DNA of 64,000 bases from assembly GCF_014648895.1 (NCBI RefSeq), contig NZ_BMRZ01000014.1, positions 62,001-126,000 of the forward strand, in the 5' to 3' direction. Shown here piece after piece: positions 7,937 through 15,190 of the stretch. Below the pieces are notes generated by a model. It was not told where the DNA came from. It made no database searches and saw nothing but the letters and a program-made list of their open reading frames with translations. A program made the position numbers and the translations under genes. Source of the DNA: Streptomyces tanashiensis. Lineage in GTDB: Bacteria; Actinomycetota; Actinomycetes; Streptomycetales; Streptomycetaceae. Position 1 is the stretch's first letter; every line of letters begins with the position of its first letter.

Positions 7937-9115
7937 ATGTCGTTGACCGACAAGGCAGACGTCAGCACCTTCGTCGACCTCACCCAGCACGAGATCGAGG
8001 CCCTGAAGACCCGGTTCAACCTGGCCGACGCCCACACCCACCAGCGTCAGTCCGCCTCGCAGGAGCGCATCGTCTCGCGGCTTCCGGAGCTCTGGCACGA
8101 GTCCGAGTCGAAGCAGCAGGCGCACTTCGAGCGCCAGTTCGTCGACGCCTTCTTCCGCCTGCACCAGCAGCCCACCGCCCGGGCGATGGACCGCACGCTT
8201 CTTTCGTACTCCGCCAGCGTCTCCACGATGGTGGCCGGCATGTTCCTCAAGCAGCGCGGCATGTCGGTGCAGCTGGTGGAGCCCTGCTTCGACAACCTGG
8301 TCGACCTGCTGCGCAACATGCAGGTGCCGCTCGGGCCGGTCGACGAGTCGGTGCTGCACGACAAGGACGCCATCTACGAGCGCCTCGTCGAGTCGATCGA
8401 CGCGGACGCGATCTACCTGGTCGACCCCAACAACCCGACCGGGTTCACCCTGCTCGCCGAGAAGCTGGAGGGCTTCGCCGAGGTCGTGCGCTACTGCGTG
8501 GACCACGACAAGGTCCTCGTGATGGACTTCTGCTTCGCCTCCTTCGCGCTCTGCGACGAGGGCATCGGCCGGGTCGACATCTACAAGCTCCTCGAGGAGT
8601 CCGGCGTCACCTACATGGTCATGGAGGACACCGGCAAGACCTGGCCGATCCAGGACGCCAAGTGCGCCATGATCACCGCCAGCCGGAACATCCAGGAGGA
8701 GGTCTACAACCTCCACACCAGCGTCCTCCTGAACGTGTCGCCGTTCGTCCTCAACATGGTCACGCAGTACATCGAGGACTCCATCACCGACGGCTTCGCC
8801 TCGGTCCGCGACATCATCAGGACCAACGGCGACGCCGCCCGCGCCGCCCTCGACGGCACCATCCTGGAGTTCCAGGAGCCGGTCGTCGGCACCAGCGTCG
8901 CCTGGTTCCGCATCAAGCCGGAGCACCTGACCGCCACCCAGCTGCAGGCCGTCCTCTTCGACGAGGAGGTGTACGTCCTGCCGGGCACCTTCTTCTACTG
9001 GAACACCAAGGAGAAGGGCGAGCGCTTCGTCCGCCTGGCCCTGGCCCGCGAGCCCGAGGTCTTCGCCGGCGCGATGGAGCGGATGCGGAAGGTGCTCGAG
9101 CGCTATGCGGCCTGA
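7937..9115 (+). CDS. rohP: PLP- and O2-dependent L-arginine oxidase (RohP/MppP family)
   Basis: A 392-residue fold-type I PLP enzyme. The family (RohP, MppP) uses O2 with PLP to turn L-arginine into 4-hydroxy-2-ketoarginine instead of transaminating it. The diagnostic N-terminal segment is present (FNLADAHTHQRQSASQERIV; compare NIADGHARQALSPGQQKIV recalled from MppP), as is LPELWHESE. The PLP motif MEDTGKTWP puts the Schiff-base lysine at Lys234, with NNPTG at 165-169 and the pyridine-contacting Asp197. First gene of a tightly packed unit whose next members fit the azomycin route. Ordinary aminotransferase activity is the alternative, but the N-terminal segment argues against it. Confidence 0.88.
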   Translation: MSLTDKADVSTFVDLTQHEIEALKTRFNLADAHTHQRQSASQERIVSRLPELWHESESKQQAHFERQFVDAFFRLHQQPTARAMDRTLLSYSASVSTMVAGMFLKQRGMSVQLVEPCFDNLVDLLRNMQVPLGPVDESVLHDKDAIYERLVESIDADAIYLVDPNNPTGFTLLAEKLEGFAEVVRYCVDHDKVLVMDFCFASFALCDEGIGRVDIYKLLEESGVTYMVMEDTGKTWPIQDAKCAMITASRNIQEEVYNLHTSVLLNVSPFVLNMVTQYIEDSITDGFASVRDIIRTNGDAARAALDGTILEFQEPVVGTSVAWFRIKPEHLTATQLQAVLFDEEVYVLPGTFFYWNTKEKGERFVRLALAREPEVFAGAMERMRKVLERYAA

Positions 9116-9644
9116 CGCCACCCCCGAGGCGACCGAGCACGCCCCCACGGTGTTCATCGACGCCACGCTCTTCATGGGCATGCACAGCGAGGACGACACC
9201 GTCCGCGTCGCCGCCAAGTCCTTCTTCGCGGCCCGTCTCGCCGCGGGGGACGCCGGCCGGGTCTTCATGAACTGGGAGCAGGTCGGCCGCTGCGACGACC
9301 TCGTGTGGGGCTACGAGCGGGGCGTGCAGGACGACTACTACCCGTTCATGGACGTCCTCCACACCGACCTGGCCATCGACCGGGTCCCGTACGACGAGGA
9401 CGACCTCCGGCGGGCCTTCACCACCCCCGAGCTCGACGGACTGCCCACGCACGAACGCCTGCTGCTCGCCCAGGTCATCGGCCGCGGGGGCGTGCTGCAC
9501 ACGGCGAGCCCCCGGCTGCTCAAGGCGGCCGACGGCCTGCCCGTCGTGCCGATCGGCACCGGCGCGGAGCCCTCGTTCCCCGCGTACCTGGAGGACCTCT
9601 ACCAGCGCTCGCTGGTGCTGAAGGTCGACTCCGACACCCTCTGA
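9105..9644 (+). CDS. rohQ: Small PIN-like protein, predicted guanidinoacetaldehyde cyclase (RohQ)
   Basis: A 179-residue soluble protein starting 11 bp inside the rohP end, so translationally coupled. The opening FIDATLFMGMHSEDD and the later HERLLLAQVIGRGGVLHTAS look like the first and last core elements of a PIN-nuclease fold. Candidate acidic residues are Asp19, Glu58, Asp64/65 and Glu117, while the usual final Asp is Ser135. I think it belongs to the DUF6190 group. In the azomycin pathway as I recall it, RohQ cyclises guanidinoacetaldehyde to 2-aminoimidazole. The assignment rests on position and size; the chemistry cannot be read from the sequence. Confidence 0.65.
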   Translation: MRPDATPEATEHAPTVFIDATLFMGMHSEDDTVRVAAKSFFAARLAAGDAGRVFMNWEQVGRCDDLVWGYERGVQDDYYPFMDVLHTDLAIDRVPYDEDDLRRAFTTPELDGLPTHERLLLAQVIGRGGVLHTASPRLLKAADGLPVVPIGTGAEPSFPAYLEDLYQRSLVLKVDSDTL

Positions 9645-9669
9645 ACACATTCCGAAGGGCACCCCAGTC

Positions 9670-10476
9670 ATGCCTGACACCTACTCCGGGACCGTCGTCC
9701 CGCTGATCACCCCTCTCGACGAGCACGGCACCGTCGACGAGCAGAGCGTCGTCCGGCTCCTGGACCACATCCGGGCCGAGGTCACGGGCCTCATGCCGGC
9801 CCTGACCTCCGGCGAGGGCTGGAAGCTCGACGCCCGGCAGTGGCAGGACGTCGTCACGTACACCGTCAAGCACGCCGACGGCCTCCCCGTGCTCGCCGGG
9901 ATCCAGCTCCCCGACACCGCCTCGGTGGTCGACCGGGCCCGCACGGCCGCCGAGATCGGCGCCGACGCCGTCGTCGTCACCACGCCGTTCGGCGCCGACG
10001 TGACGCAGGACCAGATCGTCGAGCACTACCGGGCGATCCGCGCGGCCCTCGACATACCGATCTTCCTCTACAACGAGGAGGCGCTGTCGGGCAATCGGAT
10101 CGAGTTCGAGACCCTGATCCGGATCTGCAAGGAGATCCCCGGGATCGTCGGCATCAAGGAGTCGAGCGGCGACGCCGCCTTCACCCGCAGGATGGCCGAG
10201 GCCGGCACCGGCATCCCCGTCTTCGAGGGCTGGGAGAACCTCCTGGTCGACGCCCGCGGCATCCAGGGCTTCATCGGCCCGCTGGCCAACCTCGAACCGG
10301 GTCTGTGCAACGCGATGCTGGTCGACCCGACCCCGGACCGCCAGGCGGAGATCAACACCGTCTGCGAGAAGTACGGCGTCTTCCGCGACGACTGGTACCG
10401 CTGGGTCAAGAAGGAACTCCACGAGCGCGGCGTGATCAGCTCCCCCACCACGCACGAGGAGGCGAAGGCGGCATGA
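9670..10476 (+). CDS. rohR: DapA-type aldolase, predicted 4-hydroxy-2-ketoarginine retro-aldolase (RohR)
   Basis: A 268-residue TIM-barrel protein of the dihydrodipicolinate synthase/N-acetylneuraminate lyase family. The Schiff-base lysine is Lys163 (VGIKESSGD), the partner tyrosine Tyr134 (IFLYNEE), and the substrate-carboxylate loop TSGEG sits at 46-50. RohR cleaves the RohP product to guanidinoacetaldehyde plus pyruvate, a typical reaction for this fold. A dedicated lysine-pathway DHDPS would not be expected inside this unit. The gene lies 25 bp after rohQ with a GAAGGG site, and its stop overlaps the next start (ATGA). Confidence 0.83.
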   Translation: MPDTYSGTVVPLITPLDEHGTVDEQSVVRLLDHIRAEVTGLMPALTSGEGWKLDARQWQDVVTYTVKHADGLPVLAGIQLPDTASVVDRARTAAEIGADAVVVTTPFGADVTQDQIVEHYRAIRAALDIPIFLYNEEALSGNRIEFETLIRICKEIPGIVGIKESSGDAAFTRRMAEAGTGIPVFEGWENLLVDARGIQGFIGPLANLEPGLCNAMLVDPTPDRQAEINTVCEKYGVFRDDWYRWVKKELHERGVISSPTTHEEAKAA

Positions 10477-11354
10477 GCACCACCCCCGCCTCCCCCACCG
10501 CCTCCTCCGTCCCGGTGACCGCGCACTCGGTCGCGGCCCCGGCCGCGACCGCCCAGCGCGAACTGCACGCCCTCTACCGGCGGGTGCCCAACCTCGGCGA
10601 CTACGGCTCGATGACCGCGATCGAGGAGCGGTGGATCCTGCCCAAGGCGCGCGCCTACGAGGCCTCCGCGCCCCGCTTCGGCTCGGCCGGCGAGCTGCTC
10701 CAGGCACTCAAGGAGTTCCTGTCCGAGGAGGAGGCCGCACTCCCGGAGAGCGCGACCTTCCTCGCCGAGCACGCGACGCTCGACCAGTTCAAGGTGGTCG
10801 TGCGGGAGTTCGCCCTCGACGGGCTCACCGAGTCCGAGTCGCTGCTCCCGGTCGTCCCCCGGCTGCCGTACCGCTCGGCGATGGCCGTCTTCCGGGTCCT
10901 CATCGACGAACTCGGCTGCGGCAACGAGGAGCAGGCGCACTCCCAGCTCTACCGGGACCTGCTCACCGAGCTCGGGATGAGCCTGCGGCTCGACGACTAC
11001 CTCGACGACACGTCCCCGGAGTGCTACGCCTACGTCAACATGTTCCACTGGCTGGCGAGCCGGGCGCCGTCCCCCCAGTACTTCCTGGGGGCGTACGCCT
11101 ACTTCGAGACGAGCGTCCTGTACGCCTTCCAGAGCTTCGCCCGGGCGGCGCGGCGGCTGGGGATCGTCCACGACGCCTACTACACCGAGCACCTGTACAT
11201 CGACTCGTACCACAGCAACCACATGCGTACGGCGATCCGCGCGCTCGAGGAGCCGGACCTCGCGAAGATCTGGGCGGGCGTGCGGCTGGCCTCCGACATC
11301 GTCGGCGAGGCCACGGAGACGGCGATCGCGCGGGCGCGGGAGACCGTCGCATGA
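10473..11354 (+). CDS. rohS: Haem-oxygenase-like diiron N-oxygenase (RohS)
   Basis: A 293-residue all-helical protein of the haem-oxygenase-like diiron oxidase (HDO) family. Candidate iron ligands are Glu112/Glu120 (REFALDGLTE), Glu146 and His156 (DELGCGNEEQAH), Glu212 (YFETSVLY), and the His240-x3-Asp244-x2-His247 motif in TEHLYIDSYH, the usual final-helix pattern. In the azomycin pathway RohS oxidises the amine of 2-aminoimidazole to the nitro group. The first 28 residues are Ala/Ser/Thr/Pro-rich and probably disordered. The start overlaps the aldolase stop and its own stop overlaps the Rieske start, so stoichiometric coupling with both is likely. Confidence 0.85.
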   Translation: MSTTPASPTASSVPVTAHSVAAPAATAQRELHALYRRVPNLGDYGSMTAIEERWILPKARAYEASAPRFGSAGELLQALKEFLSEEEAALPESATFLAEHATLDQFKVVVREFALDGLTESESLLPVVPRLPYRSAMAVFRVLIDELGCGNEEQAHSQLYRDLLTELGMSLRLDDYLDDTSPECYAYVNMFHWLASRAPSPQYFLGAYAYFETSVLYAFQSFARAARRLGIVHDAYYTEHLYIDSYHSNHMRTAIRALEEPDLAKIWAGVRLASDIVGEATETAIARARETVA

Positions 11355-11662
11355 CGGCCGTGCCCGCCGGGCGGCGGGGCTCCGGCGAGCCCACCGTCCG
11401 CCAGGTGACCGAGGACCTGGTCCTGGTCGAGGTCGCCGGCCGCAAGGTCCTCGCGGCCGCCGTCTGCCCCCACCGCGGCGGCCGGCTCAAGTACGGCAGG
11501 GTCGACGGGGACAGGCTGCGCATCACCTGCCCCCTGCACCACACGACCTTCGACCTGACCAGCGGCGAGCGCACCTCGGGGGCGGCCTGCGCCGCCCTCC
11601 GGGTGGTCGACGTGCTGCCCGGCCAGGACCGTCCCGAGGACCGCTCCGGGGGCGCCTCATGA
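11351..11662 (+). CDS. Rieske [2Fe-2S] ferredoxin
   Basis: A 103-residue soluble Rieske-type ferredoxin. Cluster ligands are clear: Cys39-x-His41 (VCPHRGG) and Cys60-x2-His63 (CPLHHTTFDL). There is no oxygenase catalytic domain, signal peptide or membrane anchor, so it is an electron carrier. ATGA overlaps at both ends (with rohS and the permease gene) place it firmly inside the operon. The natural inference is that it passes electrons from the reductase at 13115 to the diiron N-oxygenase, whose amine-to-nitro conversion needs external electrons. Confidence 0.9.
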   Translation: MTAVPAGRRGSGEPTVRQVTEDLVLVEVAGRKVLAAAVCPHRGGRLKYGRVDGDRLRITCPLHHTTFDLTSGERTSGAACAALRVVDVLPGQDRPEDRSGGAS

Positions 11663-13110
11663 CCACCACACCGACCGGGGCGGCGTCCACCGTGACGCCG
11701 CCCCGTGCGGCGGTCGACCACGACGGCATCGCGCCGGTGCCCGAGGCGGAACGCACCTCGACGCCGGCGGACTTCGGCTGGATCTGGCCCTCCGCGCAGT
11801 TCTCCTTCGGCACGGTCGTGCTCGGCGCGCTGCCCGTGGTCTTCGGACTCGGCTGGTGGGCGTCGGCGAGCGCGATCGCCGTGGGCGTCGCCGTCGGGAC
11901 GGCGCTGCTCGCACCGCTCGCCCGGTTCGGCGTCCGCACCGGCACCAACGATCCGGTGTCGAGCGGGGCGCACTTCGGGGTGCGGGGCAGGGTCGTCGGC
12001 AACGTCCTCACGGTGGTGACGGCGCTCGGCTTCTTCGCGATCGCGGTGTGGACGGGCGGCACGGCCGTGATGGTCGCGGGGCACCGGCTCTTCTCCACGC
12101 CGACCGGTCCGGGCGCGCTGACCGTGGCGATGTTCGTGACGGCGGCGGCGGTCGCGCTGGTCGCCGTCCGCGGCCACGAGACGCTGGTCCGCACGTACCG
12201 GATCACGGCGGTCACCGGCGGGGCGGTCCTGCTCGGCACCGCCCTCGTGCTCGCCCCCCGGTTCGACGCGGGATACGCGGGCGGGGCCCTGGCGCTCGAC
12301 AGCACGCTGCACACGTGGCTGCTCGCGGCGACCGCGTCCGCGACCGTGCCCCTGTCGTACGCCACCTTCCAGGGCGACTACACCCGCTACATGCCGGCCG
12401 GCACCTCCACCGGCCGGGTGGTGCGGGCGAGCGGGATCTCGATGTTCCTCAGCAGTCTCGCGGCGCTGCTCACCGGCGCGTACGTGACGACGCTCTTCCC
12501 CGTGCCCGACGAGCCGTGGCTGCAGGGGCTGACGGACGCGGTGCCGGGCTGGTTCGCGGTGGCGGTGGTCGTCTTCGGCTTCGCGGGCACCCTCCCGCAG
12601 GCCGGTCTCTGCCTGTACGCGGCCGGGCTCTCCGCCAACTCGGTGTTCTGGCGCTCCTCGCGGGCCGCCGTGACCACGGTGGTCGCGCTGCTCGCGGCGG
12701 CCGTGCTGTACCTCGGGGCGGTGGTGTACGACGCCATGGACGCCATGTCGGCGTTCGTGACCCTGCTGCTCACGGTCGTGGCCCCGTGGGCGGCCGTGCT
12801 CTCCGTCGGCTACGTGCTCCACCGCGGCCGGTACGACGCGGAGGCGCTGCGCGCGTTCACCACGGGCGGCGGCGGACGGTACTGGTACACGGGCGGGGTC
12901 AACCCGAGGGCCGCCACGGCCTTCGCGGCCGGCTCGGTCGTCGGGATCCTGTGGGTCAACAACCCGCTGTACACCGGGCCGCTGACCGGCGTCACCGGCG
13001 GGGTGGACCTGAGCCTGCCGGCCTCCTTCGTGGTCGCCGCCGTGCTGTACGGGGCCCTGTGCCGGGTGTGGCCCGAGCCGCTGCTTCCGCCGTCCGCGAC
13101 ATCGAGGTGA
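11659..13110 (+). CDS. NCS1-family permease (cytosine/purine permease type)
   Basis: A 483-residue membrane protein with about twelve predicted helices and NCS1 signatures: DFGWIWPSAQFSFGTVVLGA in helix 1, FQGDYTRYMP near residue 240, and a final long C-terminal half. NCS1 members carry flat nitrogen heterocycles (cytosine, uracil, hydantoin, allantoin). An imidazole such as 2-aminoimidazole or azomycin would suit this pocket, and the position inside the operon suggests product export or intermediate recovery. Ordinary cytosine salvage is the alternative, but no deaminase lies nearby. The start overlaps the Rieske stop (ATGA). Confidence 0.87.
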   Translation: MTTTPTGAASTVTPPRAAVDHDGIAPVPEAERTSTPADFGWIWPSAQFSFGTVVLGALPVVFGLGWWASASAIAVGVAVGTALLAPLARFGVRTGTNDPVSSGAHFGVRGRVVGNVLTVVTALGFFAIAVWTGGTAVMVAGHRLFSTPTGPGALTVAMFVTAAAVALVAVRGHETLVRTYRITAVTGGAVLLGTALVLAPRFDAGYAGGALALDSTLHTWLLAATASATVPLSYATFQGDYTRYMPAGTSTGRVVRASGISMFLSSLAALLTGAYVTTLFPVPDEPWLQGLTDAVPGWFAVAVVVFGFAGTLPQAGLCLYAAGLSANSVFWRSSRAAVTTVVALLAAAVLYLGAVVYDAMDAMSAFVTLLLTVVAPWAAVLSVGYVLHRGRYDAEALRAFTTGGGGRYWYTGGVNPRAATAFAAGSVVGILWVNNPLYTGPLTGVTGGVDLSLPASFVVAAVLYGALCRVWPEPLLPPSATSR

Positions 13111-13114
13111 TGCC

Positions 13115-14035
13115 ATGACCAGGGTCCCGCTCATCGTCGGCTCCGTCGTCCGGGAGGCCGAGGGGGTCCGCGGGCTGCTGCTCGCCGACCCCACCGGCGC
13201 CGACCTCGCGCCCTGGGAGCCCGGCGCGCATCTGGAGGTGACGCTGCCGTCCGGCGCGGTCCGGCACTACTCGCTCTGCGGCGACCCGGCCGACCGGACC
13301 GCGTACCGGCTCGGGGTGCTGCGGGAGCCCGGCGGACGGGGCGGATCCGAGGAGATCCACACCTCCGTCGGGGAGGGCACGGTCCTGGAGGTCCGGGGCC
13401 CGTTCAACCGGTTCCCGCTGGTGCCCGCCGAGCGCTATCTGTTCGTCGCGGGCGGCATCGGCATCACCCCACTGCTGCCGATGATCCGCTCCCTGCCGCC
13501 GGGTTCGTGGTCCCTGCTCTACGGCGGCCGGAGCCTCGCCTCCATGGCGTACCGCGAGGAGCTCTCCGCGCTGCCCGGGGTCACGCTCGTCCCGCAGGAC
13601 ACGGCGGGGCTGCCCGATCTGGACGGTGTCCTCGCCGGGCTGCCGGCGGACACGGCCGTGTACTGCTGCGGCCCGGAGGGGCTGCTGCGGGCGGTCGAGG
13701 ACCGCTGGGCGGGGCCGCTGCACATGGAGCGGTTCGGTGCGGCACCGGTGGAGAGGCCCTCCGGCGAGGGCGGTTTCGAGGTCGAGCTGCGGCGGACCGG
13801 GCGGACTCTGCGCGTGGAGCCCGGCCGGACCCTGCTCGACACCGTGCGCGAGGTGGTGCCGGGTGTGGCGTACTCCTGCGAGGAGGGCTGGTGCGGCACC
13901 TGTGAGACGAAGGTGCTCGCCGGGACGCCCGAGCACCACGACTCCGTCCTCGGCGAGGACGAGAAGGCCTCGGGGACGACGATGATGATCTGCGTGGGCC
14001 GCTCGCGCGGCGACCGTCTCGTGCTGGACCTCTGA
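13115..14035 (+). CDS. FMN/2Fe-2S oxidoreductase (PDR/VanB type)
   Basis: A 306-residue phthalate-dioxygenase-reductase/vanillate-demethylase-B type reductase. An FMN-binding barrel (RHYSLCG, residues 50-56) is followed by an NAD-binding domain (GGIGITP 113-119, CCGPEG 184-189). A C-terminal plant-type [2Fe-2S] domain has ligands Cys255, Cys260, Cys263 and Cys293. It moves electrons from NAD(P)H through FMN to its cluster and then to a partner. As the last gene of the unit, 4 bp after the permease, it is the obvious source of electrons for the Rieske protein and RohS. A terminator hairpin follows at once. Confidence 0.92.
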   Translation: MTRVPLIVGSVVREAEGVRGLLLADPTGADLAPWEPGAHLEVTLPSGAVRHYSLCGDPADRTAYRLGVLREPGGRGGSEEIHTSVGEGTVLEVRGPFNRFPLVPAERYLFVAGGIGITPLLPMIRSLPPGSWSLLYGGRSLASMAYREELSALPGVTLVPQDTAGLPDLDGVLAGLPADTAVYCCGPEGLLRAVEDRWAGPLHMERFGAAPVERPSGEGGFEVELRRTGRTLRVEPGRTLLDTVREVVPGVAYSCEEGWCGTCETKVLAGTPEHHDSVLGEDEKASGTTMMICVGRSRGDRLVLDL

Positions 14036-14036
14036 C

Positions 14037-14082
14037 GCGCGCAAGCCCGTACCGGACGGCTCGCCGGTACGGGCTTCCGCGC
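14037..14082. terminator. Bidirectional terminator hairpin
   Basis: A GC-rich hairpin between convergent genes: arms about 14037-14055 and 14064-14082 pair through GCAAGCCCGTACCGG with its complement, apart from one mismatch, around an 8-base loop. No T tract is present, as is common in streptomycetes. It closes the roh-type operon and the ADH/ALDH transcript. Confidence 0.7.
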
Positions 14083-14090
14083 GTCGGGGG

Positions 14091-15170
14091 TCAGAAGACG
14101 ACGAGGGCGCGGCCGCCCTTGCCCGCGAGCATGTTCTCGAAGGCGCCCGGGATGCCGTCCAGGGTGATCCGCTCGGTGACGAGGGCGCCGAGGTCCAGCC
14201 GGCCGGCCCGGATGTGGTCGGCGAGCACGGGCAGGTCCTCGGCCGGGTTCGAGTTGCCGTAGACGCAGCCCGCCAGCGTGCGGCCCCAGTGGAAGATCTC
14301 CAGGGCGTTGAAGCTGACCTGCTGGTCCTTGCCGCCGATGCCGACGACCGTGGTGCGGCCACCGCGCCGGGTGGAGTCCCAGGCGGTGCGGATGGTGACG
14401 GCGCGGCCGACGCACTCGACGGCCACGTCGACGCCCTGGCCCCCGGTCAGCTTCCGGATCTCCTTGGCGGTGGTCTGGGAGGCGACGACGTACTCGGTGG
14501 CACCGGCCGCCCGCGCGAGCGCCTCCTTCTCCGGGGAGACGTCCACGGCGACGATCGTCGACGCGCCCGCGATCCGGGCGGCCTGGAGCGTGGCGAGACC
14601 CACCCCGCCGACACCGAAGACGGCGACGGTCTCGCCCTCCCGGACCCGGGCGGAGTGGTGGACCGCGCCCCAGCCGGTGAGGACGGCGCAGCCCAGGAGG
14701 GCGGCGTCGGTGAGCGGCACCCCGTCGGGGACGGGCAGGACGCAGTTCGCGGCGACGACCGTCTCCTCGGCGAAGGCGGCGACGTTGAGGCCGGGGTGGA
14801 GCTCGGTGCCGTCCTCGGTGCGGGCGTGCACGTTCGCGGTGCCGGTCAGGGCGTTCGCGCAGAGCCAGACCTCGCCGAGCGAGCAGGGGTGGCAGCTGCC
14901 GCAGGACGGCGCCCAGTTGAGGACGACGCCGTCGCCGGGGGCGACATGGGTGACGCCCTCGCCGACGGAGACGACGGTGCCCGCGCCCTCGTGGCCGAGG
15001 ACGGCCGGGACGGGGACGCGCATGGTGCCGTTGGTGAGGGAGAGGTCGGAGTGGCAGACCCCTGCGGCGGCGAGCCGGACCCGTACCTGGCCGGGGCCGG
15101 GCTCGGGGAGTTCGATGCCGGTGATCTCCAGGGGAGAGCCGACGGCGGGCAGGACGGCGGCGCGGATCAC
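14091..15170 (-). CDS. Zinc-dependent alcohol dehydrogenase (MDR family)
   Basis: A 359-residue medium-chain alcohol dehydrogenase. Catalytic zinc ligands are Cys39 (GVCHSDL) and the His60-Glu61 pair (GHEGAG). Structural zinc cysteines are 90, 93, 96 and 104 (CGSCHPCSLGEVWLC). The Rossmann fold carries VFGVGGVGLATLQAARIAG. The pattern is closest to class III-like and mycothiol/aryl-alcohol dehydrogenases. The GTG at 15170 is preferred because AAGGAG lies 9 bp upstream. It sits 20 bp downstream of the aldehyde dehydrogenase, so alcohol-to-aldehyde-to-acid oxidation in one operon is likely, feeding the acyl-CoA enzymes under the same predicted TetR control. Confidence 0.93.
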   Translation of the reverse strand: MIRAAVLPAVGSPLEITGIELPEPGPGQVRVRLAAAGVCHSDLSLTNGTMRVPVPAVLGHEGAGTVVSVGEGVTHVAPGDGVVLNWAPSCGSCHPCSLGEVWLCANALTGTANVHARTEDGTELHPGLNVAAFAEETVVAANCVLPVPDGVPLTDAALLGCAVLTGWGAVHHSARVREGETVAVFGVGGVGLATLQAARIAGASTIVAVDVSPEKEALARAAGATEYVVASQTTAKEIRKLTGGQGVDVAVECVGRAVTIRTAWDSTRRGGRTTVVGIGGKDQQVSFNALEIFHWGRTLAGCVYGNSNPAEDLPVLADHIRAGRLDLGALVTERITLDGIPGAFENMLAGKGGRALVVF

Positions 15171-15190
15171 GCTCGTTGCTCCTTCTGCGC

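Noticed and set aside
9670..10476. Lysine-pathway dihydrodipicolinate synthase
   Set aside because: The Schiff-base lysine is shared by the whole fold, but operon context with an arginine oxidase and N-oxygenase favours the azomycin aldolase.
7937..14035. Search for transposase, integrase or attachment sites bordering the roh-type cluster
   Set aside because: None seen; both borders are terminators next to ordinary genes, so recent mobile transfer is not supported by the sequence itself.
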